Shown piece after piece: positions 25,253 to 31,336 of a stretch of 64,000 nt of DNA (the stretch's first letter is position 1; each line of letters opens with the position of its first letter). The position numbers and the translations under genes are program-made. Source of the DNA: Algoriphagus sp. TR-M9 (GTDB lineage: Bacteria > Bacteroidota > Bacteroidia > Cytophagales > Cyclobacteriaceae). The stretch lies in NCBI RefSeq assembly GCF_027594545.1, contig NZ_CP115160.1:650501-714500 (forward strand). Reading direction: 5' to 3'. The notes beneath the pieces were generated by a model that was given only the letters and a program-made list of their open reading frames with translations, was not told the origin of the DNA and searched no databases.

Positions 25253-26790
25253 TGAATAGATTTCAGGTCTCTGTAATCCTCCTTGCTGCTTTGGGTGTAT
25301 TCTCTTGCAAGCCTATTTCAGATCGAAAACAGCCTCCTCCCAGTTTGGAGCAATTGGCTTCGGAGGATCTTGACTTGAATGGTGAGCAGTTGGCAAATGC
25401 CTATTGTGGAAGTTGCCATTTGAAACCTGAACCAGAACTACTTCCTACTTTTATCTGGACGGAAAAGGTTTTGCCGGACATGCGTAAGCGCATGGGGCTA
25501 TACTTGCCAGAAGATTTCGGACAGCCTTTGCCGGAGGATCTGGGAGTGCCGCAAGGTGTTTATTCTGACATTCAACTGATCCGTCAGGAAAATTGGGAAA
25601 AGATCCTGGCTTATTACCAAGAGAATTCTCCCACGGAAATACCCGCCCAGGCAGAAAAAAAGCTTCCCCAATTAGGTGTTCCCGGTTTTAAGGTTTCCCG
25701 GCCAGAGTTTCCTTCGGTAAAAGGAGATTTGACCACTATGCTTAGAGTGAAGCCCGGGACTGGTGAGCTCTGGCTGGGAGATCGTATGAAAGCGCTTTAC
25801 ATTTTGGATGCTCAAAACGGTTTTCGTATCAGAGATTCTATTCCCACTGATGTGTCTCCGGTAGATATTCACTGGTATGAGGATGGTAGTTTTGATTTGC
25901 TCACCATGGGAAGAATGGATCCTGCTCCGGATACCTCGGGCATGGTAAGCAAGTTTAGCTCGGTAGAAGGGGCTTGGATCCCAGACACTGTCTTGAGTAA
26001 ACTCATTAGACCAGTGGATATGGATCTGGCTGATTGGAATGCAGATGATGTTCCGGATTATACTATAGCAGAGTTTGGAGATCATTTTGGTAAAATGAGC
26101 TTATACATTTCCGGGCGGGAAGAGTCCATTTTGCGCAAGCAGCCCGGCGCCAGAAGGTCTATTGCCTTGGATTTTGATCATGACGGGGATTTGGATGTAC
26201 TGGGAATGATGGCCCAAGCTCAGGAGGGGATCTATGTTTGGCTCAATCAAGGGGAGGGGGATTTCAGAGAAAAGAGTTTACTGCGTTTTCATCCCGCATT
26301 TGGGGCGAGTGATTTTCGATTCGAAGATATGGATGGAGATGGGCATAGAGATATTGTTGTGGTCAATGGGGATAATGCTGATTTATCCCAGGTGCTGAAG
26401 AGCTACCATGGAGTTTACGTTTTCCTAAATGATGGAGATAATGAGTTTGAGCAGTCTTATTTTTATCCTATGTACGGTGCAAGTGGCTTGGAGATAGCTG
26501 ACTTTGACGGGGACGGAAGACTGGATATGTTCGTGTTATCTTTCTTTCCTGACTCCAAGCAGGAGCCAAGGCAGGATTTGCTTTATTTTCGTCAAAACCC
26601 ATCTGGAGGTTTTGATCCCTTTTCGGTCAAAGAAGATCTAAAGGGGCATTGGCTGACGATGACTTCTGGAGATGTGGATCTGGATGGAGATGTGGATGTT
26701 TTCGTTGGGGCATTTGAGTTTGACGACCTGTACAAAGGTGCTCAGGATAACTGGAAACCCTTTGTGTTTCTTGAAAACCAATTCAGGTAA
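25252..26790 (+). CDS. FG-GAP repeat lipoprotein with an N-terminal c-type heme motif
   Basis: A 512-residue lipoprotein: signal sequence with the lipobox VFSC (Cys at about residue 19), then a short segment GEQLANAYCGSCHLKPEP with a CxxCH heme-attachment motif at about residues 51-55. Propeller-like repeats follow with calcium-binding motifs DFDHDGDLDVLG, DMDGDGHRDIVVV, DFDGDGRLDMFVL and DVDLDGDVDVFVG. The order (lipid anchor, cytochrome-c-like module, propeller) suggests an envelope redox or sensing protein, perhaps an oxidase of sugars. The gene starts in the cutC stop (TAATG) and ends the coupled trio. The function is unproven. Confidence 0.88.
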   Translation: MNRFQVSVILLAALGVFSCKPISDRKQPPPSLEQLASEDLDLNGEQLANAYCGSCHLKPEPELLPTFIWTEKVLPDMRKRMGLYLPEDFGQPLPEDLGVPQGVYSDIQLIRQENWEKILAYYQENSPTEIPAQAEKKLPQLGVPGFKVSRPEFPSVKGDLTTMLRVKPGTGELWLGDRMKALYILDAQNGFRIRDSIPTDVSPVDIHWYEDGSFDLLTMGRMDPAPDTSGMVSKFSSVEGAWIPDTVLSKLIRPVDMDLADWNADDVPDYTIAEFGDHFGKMSLYISGREESILRKQPGARRSIALDFDHDGDLDVLGMMAQAQEGIYVWLNQGEGDFREKSLLRFHPAFGASDFRFEDMDGDGHRDIVVVNGDNADLSQVLKSYHGVYVFLNDGDNEFEQSYFYPMYGASGLEIADFDGDGRLDMFVLSFFPDSKQEPRQDLLYFRQNPSGGFDPFSVKEDLKGHWLTMTSGDVDLDGDVDVFVGAFEFDDLYKGAQDNWKPFVFLENQFR

Positions 26791-26841
26791 AATTTTGGGT
26801 ATTGTATTTATTTTAAAAATATAGTATGGAAAAATATTATT

Positions 26842-26855
26842 ATTTGAATTCAAAT
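26842..26855. repeat. 14-base perfect palindrome
   Basis: ATTTGAATTCAAAT lies in the 121-base gap between the FG-GAP gene and the CBS gene, 70 bases ahead of the latter. It is a candidate operator; AT-rich palindromes of this length can also arise by chance. Confidence 0.35.
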
Positions 26856-26911
26856 TTTTAAATCTTAGTCTTTTTCAGTAATTTATTCTTTCATCCTTAA
26901 TTCTTTGACCC

Positions 26912-27373
26912 ATGGTAAAAAGTTTTCAAGGGGTAAGAATGGCAGAACCCAAAAAAGCCCCGATTCCACAAATTGTAGTGAGTGAGCACATGAGTACTAA
27001 TCTGGTAACCTTTACACCGGATGACACTATTGACAAGGTATTAGAAGTCTTGACTAGAAGGAAGATTTCTGGCGCTCCGGTGGTGGATGAATCTGGTGCC
27101 TTAATAGGCGTGATCTCGGAGGTAGATTGTCTCAAGGAAATTATCAAAGGCAAGTATACCAATACGCCTAAATTCCCGGGAAAGGTAGCAGAGCACATGT
27201 CCACTGATTTGGTGACTATATCGCCAGACCTTTCCTTGTTTGATGCAGCATCTAAATTTTTGAAATACAAAATCCGTAGATTCCCGGTGCTGAAAGATGG
27301 TAAGCTAGTAGGACAGTTAAGTCTCAGCGATGTGATCAGAGCTTTTCCTAGATTGAAGGATACTACCTGGTAA
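26912..27373 (+). CDS. tandem CBS-domain protein
   Basis: A 153-residue protein made of two CBS domains: VSEHMSTNLVTFTPDDTIDKVLEVL to GVISEVDCLKEI (about 24-85), and VAEHMSTDLVTISPDLSLFDAASKF to LVGQLSLSDVIRAF (about 92-148). Stand-alone CBS pairs bind adenine nucleotides and regulate other proteins. A second ATG at 26939 (MAEPKK) is an equally good start and would give 144 residues. It is a single gene, closed by a shared bidirectional terminator. Confidence 0.92.
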   Translation: MVKSFQGVRMAEPKKAPIPQIVVSEHMSTNLVTFTPDDTIDKVLEVLTRRKISGAPVVDESGALIGVISEVDCLKEIIKGKYTNTPKFPGKVAEHMSTDLVTISPDLSLFDAASKFLKYKIRRFPVLKDGKLVGQLSLSDVIRAFPRLKDTTW

Positions 27374-27396
27374 TCAGGCTCATTACTTGCATATAC

Positions 27397-27423
27397 AAAA
27401 CAGGCCCCAAAAGGGCCTGTTTT
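27397..27423. terminator. bidirectional terminator
   Basis: Stem AAAACAGGCCC / GGGCCTGTTTT with a CAAAA loop. It serves the CBS gene (plus) and metZ (minus). Confidence 0.9.
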
Positions 27424-27426
27424 GTT

Positions 27427-28599
27427 TTACTTAGATTTTTCAAGCGCTCTCTCTACATCTTGAATGATATCATCCTGATGTTCAAGCCCTACAGATAGTC
27501 TTACCAAGCCATCGGTGATACCTACTCTTTCTCTTTCTTCCTGTGAAAGCTTGCTGTGGGTCGTAGAAGCTGGGTGCGTGACTATACTGCGGCTGTCACC
27601 AAGATTGGCAGTGATGGAGATCATCTGAAGTTGATCAATAAAGCGCTGGGCTCTGGCTACTCCTCCTTTTAAGTTTAGGGTGACCACGCCTCCTCCTTGA
27701 AGCATCTGTTTCTTGGCGATTTGGTATTGCGGATGAGATTTTAAGAAAGGGTATTTGACTCCGATGAGCTCAGAATTTCCTTCGAAGTACTCAGCTACTT
27801 TAAGGGCATTGCTGCAATGTCTATCCATCCTTACCCCCAAGGTCTCCATACTTTTGCTTAAAATCCAGGCGTTAAATGGAGATATAGCTGGGCCGGTGTG
27901 GCGCGCAAAGAAGTGCACTTCCTTCATCAAATCCTGTTTTCCCAAAATCAAACCACCCAAAACCCGGCCTTGACCATCTATATACTTCGTTGCACTGTGC
28001 GTCACAATGTGAGCGCCCCATTTGGCAGGTTGCTGTAAATAGGGTGATGCAAAGCAATTGTCCACTACTAAAATCAGGTTATGTGCTGCCGCAAACTTTC
28101 CCGCCCATTCTAGGTCGATTATCTCCAAGCCGGGGTTTGAAGGAGTCTCTATGAAAAGCATTTTGGTATTGGGCTGAACCAGCTGATCCCAGTTTTGAAA
28201 ATCTGAAATGTCTCCGTAAGTAGATGTGATGCCCCACTTTGGAAATACGCGGGTCAGTAACTGATGTGTGGAGCCAAATAAAGATCGGGCAGCTAAGACA
28301 TGATCGCCTTGCTGCAGTAAAGCTGCTATGCTCCCAAACATGGCAGCCATGCCAGAGGCGGTGGCAAAGCCATCTTCAGTGCCTTCGGCGGCACAGACTT
28401 TCTCGATGAGGTCACTTGAATTGGGGTTGGCATACCTGGAATAGATATTACCTTCTATTTCATCTGCAAAAGTAGCCCGGGCCTGTTCCGCAGATTCAAA
28501 AGTAAAGCTGGAAGTAAGGTATATGGGTGCCGAATGCTCCCGCTGATTTGATTTGGAGGGGGAGATCCGAATGGATTCTGTTTCGAAATGCTTGCTCAT
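27427..28599 (-). CDS. metZ: O-succinylhomoserine sulfhydrylase-type PLP enzyme
   Basis: A 390-residue Cys/Met-metabolism PLP enzyme. Visible are YLTSSFTFESAEQA, EGTEDGFATASGMAA, the substrate loop FIETPSNPGLEIIDL, and the PLP lysine in THSATKYIDGQGRVLGG, a form characteristic of MetZ. It should make homocysteine directly from an acylated homoserine and sulfide in the cytoplasm. Cystathionine gamma-synthase or O-acetylhomoserine sulfhydrylase activity cannot be excluded. A SAM-I riboswitch with its own promoter lies in the 264-base gap upstream, so expression should fall when S-adenosylmethionine is plentiful. Confidence 0.9.
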   Translation of the reverse strand: MSKHFETESIRISPSKSNQREHSAPIYLTSSFTFESAEQARATFADEIEGNIYSRYANPNSSDLIEKVCAAEGTEDGFATASGMAAMFGSIAALLQQGDHVLAARSLFGSTHQLLTRVFPKWGITSTYGDISDFQNWDQLVQPNTKMLFIETPSNPGLEIIDLEWAGKFAAAHNLILVVDNCFASPYLQQPAKWGAHIVTHSATKYIDGQGRVLGGLILGKQDLMKEVHFFARHTGPAISPFNAWILSKSMETLGVRMDRHCSNALKVAEYFEGNSELIGVKYPFLKSHPQYQIAKKQMLQGGGVVTLNLKGGVARAQRFIDQLQMISITANLGDSRSIVTHPASTTHSKLSQEERERVGITDGLVRLSVGLEHQDDIIQDVERALEKSK

Positions 28600-28699
28600 C
28601 AGTATTTAGTTAGATTTCATACATACAAATCAGACAGATTTGAGAAAATCAAACTCAAAGGCGGCAATCGAACTAAAAAGGGATTATTTGTAATTTAAG

Positions 28700-28806
28700 C
28701 CAATCTATAGTTCCCGCATTGGGTAGGATTTGGCACCGTTCTCCTTTTCGGGATGGTTGCCAGAGGGTCTTGGAGCCTAATCTCTCGCCTCTTCTTTATA
28801 AATCAG
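28700..28806 (-). ncRNA. SAM-I (S-box) riboswitch
   Basis: Read on the minus strand, the 107-base element has all S-box landmarks. P1 pairs CTGATTTATA with TATAGATTGG. P2 and the kink-turn region contain AGAGG, GAGAGATTAGG and CCCTCT. The invariant GGCAACC is followed by a P3 stem (ACC/GGT closing), then GGTGCCAAATCC, and P4 closes on AATG. The loop GG can form the pseudoknot with CC of AAATCC. It lies 100 bases upstream of metZ. The platform region 28600-28699 can fold TTTGAG/CTCAAA hairpins but shows no T-run terminator, so control may act on translation. Confidence 0.93.
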
Positions 28807-28821
28807 TTGCCTGAAGTGATG

Positions 28822-28853
28822 CAAATAAAACCTGTGGCTGACTGAAATCCAAA
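28822..28853 (-). promoter_or_regulatory. promoter of the riboswitch-metZ transcript
   Basis: On the minus strand TTTG (28853-28850), 20 bases, then TTTATTTG (28829-28822), one mismatch from TAnnTTTG. Transcription would start about nine bases before the riboswitch P1 stem. Confidence 0.6.
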
Positions 28854-28863
28854 TATTATCTGA

Positions 28864-29424
28864 TCAATCGTTAAATTGATTCATAGTGCGTTCTATTCCT
28901 ATAGTGCAGAAAGATAAAATCATTTCTATGGCCTTGTCCATCTGAAGGGGCAGTTCTGCAAATTCGGGCTCTGTGAACTTTCCCAATACAAAATCCACTT
29001 GACGCCCTTTGGGAAAATCGTCGCCTATTCCCATTCTTAACCTAGGGTAGTTTTGTCCACCAGTCAGCTCTTCTATGTTCTTCAGTCCATTATGACCAGC
29101 TGAACTTCCCTTGGTTTTCATGCGGGTTTTCCCAAAAGGAATAGCTACATCGTCCACTATGACCAATACATTTTCTTTGGGGATTTGCAGGCTTTTCATC
29201 CAATAGCTCATGGATTTACCACTCAGGTTCATGTAGGTAGTTGGCTTGATCAAATGGATGGCTCTTCCTTTGTATTTAAACTCAGATTTAAAAGCCAATC
29301 GCTCGCTACTCCAATGGCACCCTTGCTTGTCAGCAAGCCTATCCAAAGTTAAAAAGCCAATATTATGTCTGGTGAGTTCGTATTCAGGGCCAATGTTTCC
29401 CAATCCTACTATGAGGTATTTCAT
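28864..29424 (-). CDS. pth: peptidyl-tRNA hydrolase
   Basis: A 186-residue Pth enzyme that releases tRNA from stalled peptidyl-tRNA. It has the N-terminal LIVGLGNIGPEYELTRHNIGF with catalytic His20, the conserved KPTTYMNLSG and VLVIVDDVAIPFGKTRMK with the partner Asp, and GSSAGHNGLKNI. The length is normal. It follows rplY in the same direction but is separated from it by a hairpin terminator, so its level may depend on read-through or on its own promoter (a TATTTTTG motif lies just downstream of the hairpin). Confidence 0.96.
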   Translation of the reverse strand: MKYLIVGLGNIGPEYELTRHNIGFLTLDRLADKQGCHWSSERLAFKSEFKYKGRAIHLIKPTTYMNLSGKSMSYWMKSLQIPKENVLVIVDDVAIPFGKTRMKTKGSSAGHNGLKNIEELTGGQNYPRLRMGIGDDFPKGRQVDFVLGKFTEPEFAELPLQMDKAIEMILSFCTIGIERTMNQFND

Positions 29425-29447
29425 CTAGCTGGTATTGTTAAGAGTCC

Positions 29448-29485
29448 AAAAATAAAAAAAAATCCTGTCCGTTAGGGACAGGATT
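29448..29485 (-). terminator. rho-independent terminator after rplY
   Basis: Stem AATCCTGTCC / GGACAGGATT followed on the minus strand by nine or more T. It lies 22 bases past the L25 stop. Confidence 0.88.
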
Positions 29486-29507
29486 TAGTGTGATTTTAGG
29501 CTGAAGT

Positions 29508-30092
29508 TTATTCTGCTTCCTCTTCAGTTTTCTTGCCTCTAAGTGCTCTTGGAATACCGATAGTCACGATAGAAACGCTTGGGCTGGTTTGGATTTCGAA
29601 TCCTTCTACTTTTAGATCTTCTACTTTGAAAGATTTTCCTAGTTCCAAGTCGGAAATATCTACAGTGATGAAGTCAGGGAAGTCTTTAGCAAGACCTTTA
29701 ACTTTCAATACTCTAGTTTTCAACTCTAGTTTACCACCTTTGGCAAGACCTGGAGAGTTTCCTACTACTTTAACTGGGATTTCAAATTTGATAGGCTTGT
29801 CATCTGCGAAAGCTACAAAATCCGCATGAAGTAGAACTTCACTTACCGGATGGAATTGTGCTTCTTTCAATACCGCTTTGATGATGGTGCCTTCGATGTT
29901 CAACTCAACCAAGTGAACTTCTGGAGTGTAGATCAATTCCTTGAAAAGGATTGCAGGTGAGTAGAAGTGAATCTGCTCTTTGATACCTGGTCCATAAACG
30001 ACGCAAGGAACATTGCCATTTTCTCTTAGCTCAGTCAGGCTCGCACTGTCGAGATTTGCTCTTTTAAACCCTATAACCTCTAGTGTTTTCAT
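29508..30092 (-). CDS. rplY: 50S ribosomal protein L25, long (Ctc-type) form
   Basis: A 194-residue bL25 with the N-terminal 5S rRNA-binding barrel (ELRENGNVPCVVYGPG, LHADFVAF) and the C-terminal TL5/Ctc beta domain (PVKVVGNSPGLAKGGKLELKTR, LELGKSFKVEDL), ending in an acidic EEEAE tail. It binds 5S rRNA in the central protuberance. It lies 24 bases downstream of prs, an arrangement common in bacteria, so the two probably share a transcript. Confidence 0.95.
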   Translation of the reverse strand: MKTLEVIGFKRANLDSASLTELRENGNVPCVVYGPGIKEQIHFYSPAILFKELIYTPEVHLVELNIEGTIIKAVLKEAQFHPVSEVLLHADFVAFADDKPIKFEIPVKVVGNSPGLAKGGKLELKTRVLKVKGLAKDFPDFITVDISDLELGKSFKVEDLKVEGFEIQTSPSVSIVTIGIPRALRGKKTEEEAE

Positions 30093-30116
30093 ATGTATTT
30101 GTATTAAAATTGGTTC

Positions 30117-31043
30117 TTAAATGAATAAAGAACTGATAGATGTGTTGCCAGTCACCGCATGGATTGCTTTGGCGTACAGGTCAGCTACTGTCAGTACTTT
30201 GATTTTTGGAGATTGCTGCTTTGGGGTGATGGTGTCAGTGATAACTAATTCCTCTAGGGGTGAATTATTGATGTTGTCATAAGCTTTGCCAGAAAGCACC
30301 CCATGAGTGGCTATAGCTCTTACTGAAGTGGCTCCTTTGTCCATGACGATCTGCGATGCCTTGCAAAGCGTCCCCGCAGTATCGACTAGGTCATCCACCA
30401 ATATTACATCTTTCCCTTCCACGTCACCGATTACCTGCATGGAAGCAATCTCGTTGGCCCTTTTTCTATGCTTGTCACAGACGACCATTTCTACTTCGAA
30501 ATGCTTGGCGTAAGCCCTGGCTCTTGCTACTCCTCCTACATCTGGAGCAGCAAAAATCATGTTCGGAAGCCTTAGCGAATTCAAATAGGGCACAAAAATA
30601 GCTGATCCATTCAAATGATCCAACGGAATGTCAAAAAAACCTTGAATTTGCCCCGCGTGAAGGTCGCATGCCATAATCCTGTCAGCCCCTGCAGAGGTGA
30701 TCATGTTGGCAATCAACTTGGCTGCAATAGACACTCTAGGTCTATCTTTTCTATCCTGTCTGGCATAGCCAAAATAGGGGATTACAGCGCAAACCTTATA
30801 AGCACTGGCTCTTTTGGCAGCGTCTATCATGAGACAAAGTTCCAATAGGTTGTCTGAAGGCGGGTTTGTACCTTGAACTAGAAAAACTGTACAGCCTCTG
30901 ATGGATTCGTTGAAGCTGGGAGAAAGCTCTCCGTCACTAAATTTGGAGAGGGTGAGGTCTCCGAGTTTTTTACCATAGCTTTTGGCGATTTTCTCTGCCA
31001 GGGATTGGCTGTTTGTGCCGGAAAATATTTTTACTTCGGACAT
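30117..31043 (-). CDS. prs: ribose-phosphate pyrophosphokinase
   Basis: A 308-residue PRPP synthetase, which transfers pyrophosphate from ATP to ribose 5-phosphate for nucleotide, His and Trp synthesis. Landmarks are KLGDLTLSKFSDGE, FLVQGTNPPSDNLLELCLMIDA, PYFGYARQDRK, MACDLHAGQIQGFFDIPLDHL and the PRPP loop VILVDDLVDTAGT. The length is normal and the motifs are intact. It is the first gene of the prs-rplY transcript. Confidence 0.96.
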   Translation of the reverse strand: MSEVKIFSGTNSQSLAEKIAKSYGKKLGDLTLSKFSDGELSPSFNESIRGCTVFLVQGTNPPSDNLLELCLMIDAAKRASAYKVCAVIPYFGYARQDRKDRPRVSIAAKLIANMITSAGADRIMACDLHAGQIQGFFDIPLDHLNGSAIFVPYLNSLRLPNMIFAAPDVGGVARARAYAKHFEVEMVVCDKHRKRANEIASMQVIGDVEGKDVILVDDLVDTAGTLCKASQIVMDKGATSVRAIATHGVLSGKAYDNINNSPLEELVITDTITPKQQSPKIKVLTVADLYAKAIHAVTGNTSISSLFI

Positions 31044-31086
31044 GCTTAGCTAGTTTTTCAGGAAAGGTTTTGAAAGGAATACGGAG

Positions 31087-31094
31087 CAAAAGTA
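31087..31094 (-). promoter_or_regulatory. candidate -7 element for prs
   Basis: TACTTTTG on the minus strand, an exact TAnnTTTG match, 43 bases upstream of the prs ATG. The -33 position reads TTAG, not TTTG, so the match is partial. Confidence 0.4.
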
Positions 31095-31256
31095 GTAATT
31101 TTTGACTGGAAGGCTAAGGTGTGAAGGATTCAATCCATAGAATATTTTGCTATTGGCTTGATTTTATCCCCTATTTCTAAAGAAGGTGTTTGCTTCATCT
31201 GGCCTTTTATGTCTATTGCTTATAGCTACTTTTTTCCGATCCTGTAAATTTCCAAT

Positions 31257-31291
31257 AAAAGAGGGGTTCCTAGGGGATTGGCCTCTTTTTT
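31257..31291 (+). promoter_or_regulatory. terminator-like hairpin in the leader of the M14 peptidase gene
   Basis: AAAAGAGG (31257-31264) pairs with CCTCTTTT (31282-31289) and is followed by further T. It lies 45 bases before a gene start, in a divergent intergenic region where no transcript should end. It may be an attenuator or a promoter-insulating hairpin. Confidence 0.5.
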
Positions 31292-31336
31292 CATGTTATT
31301 TTCGAATACTAGCAGCTAGAATATAAACCAACCCAC

